A stretch of 40,283 nt of DNA from an uncultured Collinsella sp. (GTDB lineage: Bacteria > Actinomycetota > Coriobacteriia > Coriobacteriales > Coriobacteriaceae), in assembly GCA_902494765.1 (NCBI GenBank), contig CABUUK010000014.1:1-40283 (forward strand), in the 5' to 3' direction. The position numbers and the translations under genes are program-made. Below, in pieces: positions 22,521-30,726 of this stretch (its first letter is position 1; each line of letters starts with the position of its first letter). The notes beneath the pieces were generated by a model. It was not told where the DNA came from. It did no database searches and saw only the letters and a program-made list of their open reading frames with translations.

Positions 22521-22757
22521 ATGGCAGATCAGAAGACCTTCGAGCGCGTTTGCGACGTTATCCGCGAGACCGCCGGTCTTGACGATGTCGAGATGAAGCC
22601 CGAGTCCACGCTCGAGGAGATTGGTCTCGACAGCCTGGGCACCGTCGAGATCCTCGTCGCCGTCGAGGACGAGTTTGGCATCCAGCTCGATACCGAGGAG
22701 AACCCCAAGACGGTCGGCGAGTTCGCCGATACGGTCGAGGCGGCATTGGAGAAGTAG
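22521..22757 (+). CDS. acpP: Acyl carrier protein
   Basis: 78 acidic residues forming the four-helix ACP. Ser38 in GLDSLGTVE is the 4'-phosphopantetheine attachment site. It carries growing acyl chains between the fab enzymes. AAAGGAGA precedes the ATG. It lies between fabH and fabK, as in streptococcal and enterococcal fab operons. Confidence 0.97.
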   Translation: MADQKTFERVCDVIRETAGLDDVEMKPESTLEEIGLDSLGTVEILVAVEDEFGIQLDTEENPKTVGEFADTVEAALEK

Positions 22758-22759
22758 AG

Positions 22760-23704
22760 ATGCTCAAGACTCCTCTCTGCGATCTGCTCGGCATCGAAAA
22801 GCCCGTGTTCCAGGGCGGTATGGCCTGGATTGCCGATGCCTCGCTGGCGTCCGCAGTGTCCGAGGCGGGTGGCTTAGGCATCATCGCGGCCATGAACGCC
22901 GACGCCAACTGGCTTCGCGACCAGATTCATGAGCTGCGCGCCAAGACGGATAAGCCCTTTGGCGTCAACGTCATGCTCATGAGCCCGTTTGCCGACGAGG
23001 TCGCGCAGGTCGTGATTGACGAGCGAGTGCCGGTCGTCGTGACGGGCGCCGGCAATCCCGCCAAGTACATGAAGGCGTGGAACGAGGCGGGCATCAAGGT
23101 CGTCCCGGTCGTTGCCTCGGTGGCGCTGGCGCGCCTCGTGGCACGTCGTGGAGCCACGGCGGTTGTTGCCGAGGGTACCGAATCGGGCGGCCATATTGGC
23201 GAGACCTCGACGATGGCACTGGTGCCGCAGGTCGTCGATGCGGTCGACATTCCCGTTGTGGCCGCTGGCGGTATTGCCGACGGCCGCGGCGTGGCGGCCG
23301 CCTTTATGCTGGGCGCCGCCGGCGTGCAGGTGGGTACGCGCTTTCTGATCGCAGACGAGTGCACCGTATCGGAGCAGTACAAGGAGATGGTCTTGAAGGC
23401 CAACGACACCTCGACGCGTGCGACCGGCCGCTCGACGGGACACCCGGTGCGTGCACTCAAGAGCCCCTTTACCAACGCCTACGCCAAGAGCGAGGCGGCG
23501 GGCGTAAGTGTCGAGGAACTCGGGGCCATGGGCACGGGCGCCCTTCGCAAGGCCGCCAAGGACGGCAATTACGAAGAGGGTTCGTTTTTGTGTGGACAGA
23601 TTGCCGGCATGGTCAACGAGCGCCAGAGCGCACGTGAAATCGTTGACGACCTGATCGATGGCGCCGAGCGCGTCCTGAAGGGTGCGTCCGCATGGGTAGC
23701 GTAG
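22760..23704 (+). CDS. fabK: Enoyl-ACP reductase II (FMN-dependent)
   Basis: 314 residues of the FabK / nitronate monooxygenase-like TIM-barrel family: PVFQGGMAWIADASLASAVSEAGGLGII at the N-terminus, FGVNVMLMSP, EGTESGGHIGETSTMALVPQV with the catalytic His region, VVAAGGIADGRGVAAAFMLGAAGVQVGTRF for FMN phosphate binding, and a C-terminal helix bundle. It reduces the enoyl-ACP double bond in the last step of each elongation round. FabK replaces FabI, as in streptococci, and such enzymes are insensitive to triclosan. It starts 2 bases after acpP and overlaps fabD by 13 bases. Confidence 0.94.
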   Translation: MLKTPLCDLLGIEKPVFQGGMAWIADASLASAVSEAGGLGIIAAMNADANWLRDQIHELRAKTDKPFGVNVMLMSPFADEVAQVVIDERVPVVVTGAGNPAKYMKAWNEAGIKVVPVVASVALARLVARRGATAVVAEGTESGGHIGETSTMALVPQVVDAVDIPVVAAGGIADGRGVAAAFMLGAAGVQVGTRFLIADECTVSEQYKEMVLKANDTSTRATGRSTGHPVRALKSPFTNAYAKSEAAGVSVEELGAMGTGALRKAAKDGNYEEGSFLCGQIAGMVNERQSAREIVDDLIDGAERVLKGASAWVA

Positions 23705-24618
23705 CGTTTCTGTTTGCTGGCCAGGGTGCCCAACACCCCGCGATGGGCGTCGACCTGATCGAGGCATCGCCGGCGGCCGCCGAGGTGTTCGCCATTGTCG
23801 ACGAGGTGCGCCCGGGGACCAGCGAGCAGTGCCGGAGCGCCTCCAAGGAGGAGCTCTCGCAGACCGAGAACACGCAGCCGTGCGTGTTCGTTCACGACCT
23901 GGCAGCGGCTACCGCTCTGCGTGAGCGCGGCGTGGTGCCTGCCGCCTGTGCGGGATTCTCGCTGGGCGAGGTCGCCGCGCTCACCTTTGCGGGGGCATTC
24001 GATACGCGAGCGGGCTTTGAGCTCGTGTGCGAGCGCGCGGCGCTGATGGCCGCGGCTGCCGAGCGCCATCCGGGCGGTATGCGCGCCGTCATCAAGCTCG
24101 ATGCGGAGCAAGTCGAGAACCTGGCAAAACAGGCCGGCGAGGACTGCTGGCCGGTCAACTACAACAGCCCGCAGCAGACGGTTGTTGCCGGAGCGCCCGA
24201 GGCGCTGCAGGAGCTCGACGTCCTAGTAAAAGGGGCTGGCGGCCGCGCTATGAAAGTCGCGGTGTCGGGTGCATTCCATAGTCCCTATATGACCGAGGCG
24301 ACTGAGGGGCTGGCGACGTATATCCAAGCCGGCCACGCGCCGTCTCCGCTGCTGATTCCGGTCATGGCAAACATGACGGCGGCGCCCTATCCGGCGGATC
24401 CGCGAGCGGCATCGGATGTCTTGGCCAACCAGGTGAGTCATGCCGTGCGCTGGGTCGACACGCTGCATACTCTGCAGGATCAGGGCATCGACACGTTTAT
24501 TGAGGTTGGCCCTGGCAAAACGCTGTCCGGCCTGGTCAAGCGTACGCTGAGCGACGTTTGCGTGTATTCGTGCGAAACAGCCGAGCAGGTCGCAGCTATT
24601 GCCGACGAGCTCGCATAG
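23692..24618 (+). CDS. fabD: Malonyl-CoA-ACP transacylase
   Basis: 308 residues. FLFAGQGAQHPAMG opens the protein. The nucleophile Ser90 is in GFSLGE, and His196 in GAFHSPYM completes the dyad. DTFIEVGPGKTLSGLVKRT is near the end. It moves malonyl from CoA to ACP, supplying FabH and FabF. The start codon lies inside the end of fabK, which indicates translational coupling. Confidence 0.95.
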   Translation: MGSVAFLFAGQGAQHPAMGVDLIEASPAAAEVFAIVDEVRPGTSEQCRSASKEELSQTENTQPCVFVHDLAAATALRERGVVPAACAGFSLGEVAALTFAGAFDTRAGFELVCERAALMAAAAERHPGGMRAVIKLDAEQVENLAKQAGEDCWPVNYNSPQQTVVAGAPEALQELDVLVKGAGGRAMKVAVSGAFHSPYMTEATEGLATYIQAGHAPSPLLIPVMANMTAAPYPADPRAASDVLANQVSHAVRWVDTLHTLQDQGIDTFIEVGPGKTLSGLVKRTLSDVCVYSCETAEQVAAIADELA

Positions 24619-24648
24619 TCCACAGGGCTGTAACCCGAAAGGAATGAC

Positions 24649-25422
24649 ATGGGCAATTTGAACAACGGCACGCTCGAGCGCAACGACTTACGTCGCGTGG
24701 CACTGGTCACGGGCGGCTCGCGGGGTATCGGCCGCGCCTGCGCTATCGGTCTGGCGGAGGATGGCTACGATATCGCCGTCGTCTATGCCGGCAGCGTCGA
24801 TGCGGCGCGCGAGACGTGCGAAGCCTGCGAGGCCGCTGGTGCCACAGCTCGCGCATATCAATGCGACGTGGCCGATCCCGCTGCCGTCAACGCGTGCGTG
24901 GAAGCGGTCCTCAACGACTTTGGCTCCATTTGGGCGCTCGTCAACAACGCTGGCATCACCCGCGATGGCCTGCTCATGCGCATGGGCGATGACGCCTTCG
25001 ACCGCGTGCTCGACGTCAATCTCAAGGGAACATTCAACATGACGCGCACGCTCACCAAGACCTTTATGCGCCAGCGCGGCGGCTGCGTCGTCAACATGAG
25101 CTCGGTTGTGGGCCTGATGGGCAATGCCGGGCAAGCCAACTACGCTGCCTCCAAGGCGGGCGTGATCGGCTTGACCAAGGCGGTGGCGCGCGAGCTTGCG
25201 CCCCGCGGCGTACGAGTGAACGCGGTCGCCCCCGGGTTTGTCGAGACAGATATGACGGCAAAGCTTTCGGAAAAGGTTCGTGCGGCAACCGAGGAGCAGA
25301 TTCCCCTTAAGCGCATGGCGCGCCCCGAGGAAGTGGCCGGCGTGGTGCGCTTTTTGGCGAGCGATGCGGCTTCCTACATTACGGGCGAGGTCGTACGCGT
25401 TGACGGCGGAATGGCGATGTAG
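24649..25422 (+). CDS. fabG: 3-oxoacyl-ACP reductase
   Basis: 257 residues of the short-chain dehydrogenase family. The NADPH-binding GGSRGIGRACAIGLA is near residue 24, NNAG near 100, the catalytic Ser in NMSSVVGLMGNAG, and Tyr165 with Lys169 in YAASK. It reduces 3-oxoacyl-ACP to 3-hydroxyacyl-ACP. It carries about 12 extra residues before the usual beginning; the ATG is kept because a GAAAGGA site stands 6 bases before it. Confidence 0.95.
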   Translation: MGNLNNGTLERNDLRRVALVTGGSRGIGRACAIGLAEDGYDIAVVYAGSVDAARETCEACEAAGATARAYQCDVADPAAVNACVEAVLNDFGSIWALVNNAGITRDGLLMRMGDDAFDRVLDVNLKGTFNMTRTLTKTFMRQRGGCVVNMSSVVGLMGNAGQANYAASKAGVIGLTKAVARELAPRGVRVNAVAPGFVETDMTAKLSEKVRAATEEQIPLKRMARPEEVAGVVRFLASDAASYITGEVVRVDGGMAM

Positions 25423-25461
25423 AAATCAGGGCCGAAGAACGGCTTGGATGAGGAGACCATG

Positions 25462-26709
25462 ATGGAACAGAGAGTTGCAATCACCGGCATAGGTGCCGTA
25501 TCGCCGCTCGGCAACACCGCGCTTGCCACCTGGGCGGCAATGTGCGCTGGCACGTGCGGCATCGGCCCGATTACGCACTTCGATACCGATGCATTTGCCG
25601 TCAAGGTGGCGGCCGAGGTCAAGGGCTTTGACGGCAACGAGTACTTTGGCAAGCGTGACGCCAAGCATCTGGACCCTTGCGTTCAGTTTGCGATGGCGGC
25701 TTCGGACGAGGCGATGCACGATGCGGGCTTTGATGTCGAAGGCGCCATCGATCGCGAGCGCCTGGGCGTCTACGTGGGCTCGGGCGTGGGCGGCATGCAG
25801 ACGCTTGTCGACAACGTCCATACGATTGCCGACCGCGGGCCCCGCCGCGCATCGCCCTATATGATCGCGATGATGATTCCCAACATGGCTTCGGGCAACA
25901 TCGCGATTCGCCATAAGGCAAAGGGCCCGACCCTGCCCGTGGTGACCGCGTGCGCAACCTCGGCCCATGCGGTGGGCGAGGCGTTCCGCGCCATCAAGCA
26001 CGGCTATGCCGATGCGATTCTCGCCGGCGGTGCCGAGGCCGCAATTATCCCCGATGCCGTTGCGGGCTTTACGTCCTGCCGCGCATTGACCACCAACCCT
26101 GATCCCGCGACGGCTTGCCGCCCGTTCGATGCAGACCGCGATGGCTTTGTGATGGGCGAGGGCGCCTGCGTGCTGGTACTCGAGAGCATGGAACATGCGC
26201 AGGCGCGCGGTGCGCACATTTATGCCGAGGTCGTGGGCTACGGCAACACCGATGATGCCTATCACATCACGAGCCCTGATCCCGAGGCTGCCGGCATTGC
26301 CCGCGCGATATCGCTGGCGGTGACCGAGGGCGACGTCAAGCCTTCCGAGGGTCTCTACATCAATGCCCACGGCACCTCGACCAAGCTCAACGATTCGTCC
26401 GAGACGGCGGGCATTAAGCGTGCGCTCGGCGAGGACGCGGCGCGCGCCGCGCACGTCTCGTCGACTAAGTCGATGACCGGCCACATGATCGGTGCCACGG
26501 GTGCCATCGAGGTCATGGCCTGCGCCATGGCGCTCGAGCAGGGCGTGGTGCCGCCGACCATTAACTACCACACGCCCGATCCCGCCTGCGATCTTGACTA
26601 CACGCCCAATCGCGCGGTTCGCGCCGACCTTACCTGGGCGCTTTCGACCAACCTGGGCTTTGGCGGGCACAACGCCGCCATCGCGCTGCGTAGATATACG
26701 AGGAGCTAG
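25462..26709 (+). CDS. fabF: 3-oxoacyl-ACP synthase II
   Basis: 415 residues beginning MEQRVAITGIGAVSPLGN. The condensing-enzyme triad is Cys164 (TACATS), His303 (NAHGTST) and His341 (MTGHMIGATG); GGAEAAI and LSTNLGFGGHNAAIAL are further signatures. It elongates acyl-ACP by two carbons from malonyl-ACP. ATG 25462 has AGGAG 6 bases upstream; an adjacent ATG at 25459 is also possible. No FabB or FabM is seen in the cluster. Confidence 0.95.
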   Translation: MEQRVAITGIGAVSPLGNTALATWAAMCAGTCGIGPITHFDTDAFAVKVAAEVKGFDGNEYFGKRDAKHLDPCVQFAMAASDEAMHDAGFDVEGAIDRERLGVYVGSGVGGMQTLVDNVHTIADRGPRRASPYMIAMMIPNMASGNIAIRHKAKGPTLPVVTACATSAHAVGEAFRAIKHGYADAILAGGAEAAIIPDAVAGFTSCRALTTNPDPATACRPFDADRDGFVMGEGACVLVLESMEHAQARGAHIYAEVVGYGNTDDAYHITSPDPEAAGIARAISLAVTEGDVKPSEGLYINAHGTSTKLNDSSETAGIKRALGEDAARAAHVSSTKSMTGHMIGATGAIEVMACAMALEQGVVPPTINYHTPDPACDLDYTPNRAVRADLTWALSTNLGFGGHNAAIALRRYTRS

Positions 26710-26712
26710 AGC

Positions 26713-27189
26713 ATGGATTCCAAAAGACTTGCCGAGATAGCCGATGTTATGGAGGACCGCGGCCTCACGCGCGTGCGCGTTGAGGAGCCCGATGGCACCG
26801 CGGTCGAACTCGAGCGTGCGAGTGCCGCGCAGCCGGTTGCCGTGCCCATGTCTATGCCGGGTGCCGTGACTGCTCCGGCGGTGGCTCCTGTCGCCATGCC
26901 TGCCGCCGCACCGGAGCCCGCCACGCAGGCGCCTGCCGCCGCACCGGAGCCCAAGGGCACCGAGGTGACCGCTCCCATGGTCGGCGTTTTCTATGCTGCC
27001 CCGGCGCCGGGCGACGAGCCGTTTGTGCACGTGGGCTCTAAGGTCAAGGCCGGCGAGACCCTCTGCATCATCGAGGCCATGAAGGTTCTCAACGAGGTAA
27101 CGGCCGAGGCGGATGGCGAGGTGCTCGAGATCTGCGTGGCCGACGGCGACCTCGTGGAGTTTGGCAGCTGCCTCATGAGGATCGGATAG
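26713..27189 (+). CDS. accB: Biotin carboxyl carrier protein of acetyl-CoA carboxylase
   Basis: 158 residues: an N-terminal helical part (LAEIADVMEDRGLTRVRVEE), a long Ala/Pro linker (about 38-80), and a biotinyl domain starting TAPMVGVFYAAPAPG. Lys124 in EAMKVLNEV is the biotinylation site. It carries carboxybiotin between AccC and the carboxyltransferase and is the expected substrate of the divergent BirA. Three bases separate it from fabF, and fabZ starts directly at its stop codon. Confidence 0.95.
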   Translation: MDSKRLAEIADVMEDRGLTRVRVEEPDGTAVELERASAAQPVAVPMSMPGAVTAPAVAPVAMPAAAPEPATQAPAAAPEPKGTEVTAPMVGVFYAAPAPGDEPFVHVGSKVKAGETLCIIEAMKVLNEVTAEADGEVLEICVADGDLVEFGSCLMRIG

Positions 27190-27621
27190 GTGATATCCGT
27201 GAACAAAGAAGAGCTCAAGAAGCTGTTACCGCATCGCGAGCCGATGCTTTTGCTCGACGAAGCCGAGCTGGTGGGCGACGAGGCCCACGGCAAGATTACG
27301 ATTACGGGCGACGAGTACTTTTTGCAGGGGCATTTTCCGGGAAACCCGGTCGTCCCCGGCGTGATTCAGTGCGAGATGCTCGCCCAGAACTGCTGCGTGC
27401 TGCTGATGGGCGATGAGGAGGCGCGCGGCGCGACGCCGTTCTACACGAGTCTGGACAAGGTGCGCTTTAAGCGTCCGGTGCGCCCGGGCGACACGGTTGA
27501 TCTGGTGTGCTCCATCACGCGTGCGCGCGGGCCGTTCCGCTTTGCGACGGGCACCGCGAGCGTCAACGGTGAGGTTTGCTGCCGCGCCGATATGTCTTTT
27601 GCACTCATGCACGAAAGTTAA
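27190..27621 (+). CDS. fabZ: 3-hydroxyacyl-ACP dehydratase
   Basis: 143 residues of the hot-dog fold. LPHREPMLLLDEA is at the N-terminus and the catalytic HFPGNPVVPGVIQCEMLAQ follows, with His48 and Glu62. It removes water from 3-hydroxyacyl-ACP to give trans-2-enoyl-ACP. The GTG at 27190 has GAGGA 8 bases upstream; a second GTG at 27199 would remove three residues. Its place between accB and accC matches the streptococcal operon. Confidence 0.95.
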   Translation: MISVNKEELKKLLPHREPMLLLDEAELVGDEAHGKITITGDEYFLQGHFPGNPVVPGVIQCEMLAQNCCVLLMGDEEARGATPFYTSLDKVRFKRPVRPGDTVDLVCSITRARGPFRFATGTASVNGEVCCRADMSFALMHES

Positions 27622-27631
27622 GGAAGGCTTC

Positions 27632-28975
27632 ATGTTCGACAAAGTGCTCATCGCCAACCGCGGCGAAGTCGCGGTCCGTGTTATCCGCGCGTGCCGCGAT
27701 ATGGGCATCAAGACCGTCGCTGTTTATTCCACGGCCGATGCGGACGCGCTGCACGTGCAGCTTGCCGACGAGGCGTATTGCATCGGTGGCCCGCGTCTTG
27801 CCGAGAGCTACCTCAACGACGATGCCGTGCTCACCTGTGCCGTAAAGTCGGGAGCTAAGGCAATTCATCCCGGCTATGGCTTCTTTTCCGAGAAGGCGAG
27901 CTTCGTGCGCGACTGCGACAAGTATGGCCTGGCGTTTGTTGGTCCTTCGGCCAAGGTGATCGACAGCATGGGCGACAAGGACGCCGCACGTCGAACGGCT
28001 GCCGCGGCGGGCGTGCCCATCGTGCCGGGCTGCGATTTGCTCAAAAGCCCCGAGGAGGCAACGGCCGAGGCCGAGCGCATTGGCTGTCCCGTGCTCATTA
28101 AGGCGCGTGCAGGTGGCGGCGGTCGCGGTATTCGCAAGGTCGAGCGCGTGGAAGATGCGGCAAAGGCGTTCATCGAGGCGCGTGCCGAGGGCGAGGCCGT
28201 CTTTGGCGACGGCGAGTGCTACATGGAGAAGTTCGTCGCGCCGGCGCACCATGTCGAGGTGCAGATTATGGCCGATAAGCAGGGCCATGTGTTTTCGCTT
28301 GGCGAGCGCGAGTGCTCGGTGCAGCGTCGCAACCAAAAGCTGATCGAGGAGAGCCCCGCGCCGTGCCTCGACGGACACGACGACATTCGTGCTCGCATGC
28401 ACAAGGCAGCGCGTGACCTGGCTCGTGCCGTCGGCTACGAAGGAGCCGGTACCATCGAGTTCCTGTATTCGGACGACGGCAATTTCTACTTTATGGAAAT
28501 GAACACGCGCTTGCAGGTGGAGCATCCGGTTACGGAGTTTGTGACCGATACCGACTTGGTCAAGTGGCAGCTGCGCGTGGCAGCCGGCCAGCCTCTGCCC
28601 TTTGAGCAGGAGGATATGCCGGTCCGCAACCACGCCATGGAGTGCCGCATCAATGCCGAAACGCCGGACTTTCTGCCGTCATGCGGAACGGTCACCGCGT
28701 TGCGTGTGCCGGGTGGTCTGCGCGTGCGCTGGGATTCCGCCATGTTTACCGGTGCGAACGTTCCGCCGTACTACGACTCCATGCTTGGCAAGCTCATCGT
28801 GTGTGCGCCCACGCGTGACGGCGCCATTCGCAAGATGCGCTCGGCCCTGGGCGAGCTCGTGATTGAGGGCGTGAGCGAAAACAGCGAGCTTCAGCTCGAC
28901 GTGCTGGCAAACGACGAGTTCTTGTCGGGCATGTATCACACCGATCTGATGGGGCATCTCTATGCTGATGAATAG
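27632..28975 (+). CDS. accC: Biotin carboxylase subunit of acetyl-CoA carboxylase
   Basis: 447 residues from ATG 27632, preceded by AAGGAAGG. The N-terminal domain starts FDKVLIANRGEVAVRVIRACR; IHPGYGFFSEKASF follows. The ATP-grasp domain has VLIKARAGGGGRGIRKV and VEVQIMADKQGHVFSLGERECSVQRRNQKLIEE, then MEMNTRLQVEHPVTEFVT. The C-terminal part contains MECRINAE and PYYDSMLGKLIV. It carboxylates biotin on AccB with ATP and bicarbonate. The open frame reaches further upstream, but those residues lie inside fabZ in another frame. It overlaps accDA by 14 bases. Confidence 0.96.
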   Translation: MFDKVLIANRGEVAVRVIRACRDMGIKTVAVYSTADADALHVQLADEAYCIGGPRLAESYLNDDAVLTCAVKSGAKAIHPGYGFFSEKASFVRDCDKYGLAFVGPSAKVIDSMGDKDAARRTAAAAGVPIVPGCDLLKSPEEATAEAERIGCPVLIKARAGGGGRGIRKVERVEDAAKAFIEARAEGEAVFGDGECYMEKFVAPAHHVEVQIMADKQGHVFSLGERECSVQRRNQKLIEESPAPCLDGHDDIRARMHKAARDLARAVGYEGAGTIEFLYSDDGNFYFMEMNTRLQVEHPVTEFVTDTDLVKWQLRVAAGQPLPFEQEDMPVRNHAMECRINAETPDFLPSCGTVTALRVPGGLRVRWDSAMFTGANVPPYYDSMLGKLIVCAPTRDGAIRKMRSALGELVIEGVSENSELQLDVLANDEFLSGMYHTDLMGHLYADE

Positions 28976-30686
28976 AAAAGCGAAGACGGTCAACGTCCTC
29001 GAGGGACCGATGACCGAGTCGTGCGCCGAGTTTCCCGCGCGCCACGTGTTTATCAAGTGCCCGGAGTGCCGCCGCGTGATCGATGAGGCACGCCTACACG
29101 ACAACCTCGAGGTCTGCCCTCGTTGCGGCAAACACTTTCGCGTGAGCGGTCGCGCGCGCATGCGCATGACGGTCGACGAGGGCACGTTTGAGGAATGGGA
29201 TGCCAATCTGGTGCCGGAGGACTTTCTCTCGTTTCCCGGCTATGCCGACAAGCTCAAGAGCGTGAGCGAGCGTTCGGGCGAGCGCGATGCCGTTGTGTGC
29301 GGCAGGGGCAAAATCTGCGGTTGCGATACCGCGCTCTTCTTTATGGACGCCAACTTTATGATGGGCTCGATGGGCTCCGTGGTGGGCGAGAAGATCTGTC
29401 GCACATTTGAGCGTGCGACCGAGCTGGGATTGCCGGTTGTCGGCTTTACCGTTTCGGGCGGTGCGCGCATGCAGGAGGGCGTGACCTCGCTTATGCAGAT
29501 GGCCAAGATTTCTGCGGCGGTTAGGCGCCACAGCGAGGCGGGCGGCCTGTATATCACGGTGCTCACCGACCCCACGACCGGAGGCGTAACCGCGAGCTTT
29601 GCCATGGAGGGCGACATTATCCTGGCCGAGCCCGATGCCCTGACGGCATTTGCCGGCCCGCGCGTGATCGAGCAGAACATGCACAAGCGCCTGCCCAAGG
29701 GATTCCAGCGCTCCGAGTTTTTGCTGGAGCACGGCTTTTGCGATGCCGTTGTTCCGCGTGGCGAGATTGCGCTCACGGTAGGCGAGCTGCTGGCGCTGCA
29801 CGAAGGGCACGCGCCCGGCCTGGGGGCACCGCATGAGATCGTGCATACGGGTCGCCGCGGCAAAAAGCTGGGATACTTGTTCAAGCGCTCGGCCGCACCA
29901 AAAACCGCGCTCGAGATTGTCAAGCAGACCCGCTCGGCAGATCGCGCCACGGCGGGCGAGATGATCTCGCTGGGCCTGGATGGATTTGTGGAGCTGCACG
30001 GCGACCGCTACTTTGGCGACGACGCTGCTGTGGTGGCTGGCATTGGCTGGAAAGACGGACGCCCCGTAACGGTCATCGCCATCGAGCGCGGCACCACGAC
30101 CAAAGAGCGCATGCGTCGCAACTTTGGTATGGCACATCCCGAGGGCTACCGCAAAGCGCGTCGCCTGATGCGCCAGGCCGAAAAGTTTGGTCGACCGGTT
30201 CTGTGCCTGGTCGATACTTCGGGCGCGTTTTGCGGCATCGGTGCCGAGGAACGCGGCCAGGGTGAGGCGATTGCCCAGAACCTCATGGAGATGAGCGGCC
30301 TTAAGACGCCGATTGTCTCGGTGGTGACAGGCGAGGGCGGCTCTGGTGGCGCGCTGGCGCTGTCCGTGGCCGACCGCATCCTGATGCTCTCGAGCTCGGC
30401 CTATTCGGTCGTGAGCCCCGAGGCCTGTGCGTCGATCCTGTGGAAGGATACCGAGCGCGCGAATGAGGCCGCCGAGGCGCTTAAGCTCACGGCCCCCGAT
30501 CTGCTGGCGCTCGGCATCATCGACGGCATTGTTGACGATAAAGGCCTGTCGCATGAGGAGATCGCCGGTGCCGTCATGTCCTCGGCATTTGATGCCTTCG
30601 ATGCGCTTGGGCGGCTCGACGACGCGACCCTCACAAACCTCCGCTACGAAAAGTACCGCGCAATCGGTCAGTACCGCACGATGTGA
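28962..30686 (+). CDS. accDA: Acetyl-CoA carboxylase carboxyltransferase, fused beta and alpha subunits (AccD-AccA)
   Basis: 574 residues in one frame. Residues 1 to about 300 are AccD: a zinc ribbon with Cys33, Cys36, Cys52 and Cys55, then GSMGSVVGEKI, FTVSGGARMQEG and TDPTTGGVTASFAM. Residues from about 312 are AccA: ALEIVKQTRSADRATAGEMI, LHGDRYFGDDAAVVAG, NFGMAHPEGYRKARRLM, GAFCGIGAEERGQGEAIA and VTGEGGSGGALAL. It transfers the carboxyl group from biotin to acetyl-CoA to give malonyl-CoA. Most bacteria with these subunit types keep them separate. It overlaps accC, and no terminator follows before the next gene. Confidence 0.95.
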   Translation: MLMNRKAKTVNVLEGPMTESCAEFPARHVFIKCPECRRVIDEARLHDNLEVCPRCGKHFRVSGRARMRMTVDEGTFEEWDANLVPEDFLSFPGYADKLKSVSERSGERDAVVCGRGKICGCDTALFFMDANFMMGSMGSVVGEKICRTFERATELGLPVVGFTVSGGARMQEGVTSLMQMAKISAAVRRHSEAGGLYITVLTDPTTGGVTASFAMEGDIILAEPDALTAFAGPRVIEQNMHKRLPKGFQRSEFLLEHGFCDAVVPRGEIALTVGELLALHEGHAPGLGAPHEIVHTGRRGKKLGYLFKRSAAPKTALEIVKQTRSADRATAGEMISLGLDGFVELHGDRYFGDDAAVVAGIGWKDGRPVTVIAIERGTTTKERMRRNFGMAHPEGYRKARRLMRQAEKFGRPVLCLVDTSGAFCGIGAEERGQGEAIAQNLMEMSGLKTPIVSVVTGEGGSGGALALSVADRILMLSSSAYSVVSPEACASILWKDTERANEAAEALKLTAPDLLALGIIDGIVDDKGLSHEEIAGAVMSSAFDAFDALGRLDDATLTNLRYEKYRAIGQYRTM

Positions 30687-30726
30687 CAAAGGGACAGCCC
30701 GCATGTCATATTGGGAAAGGCATTCC

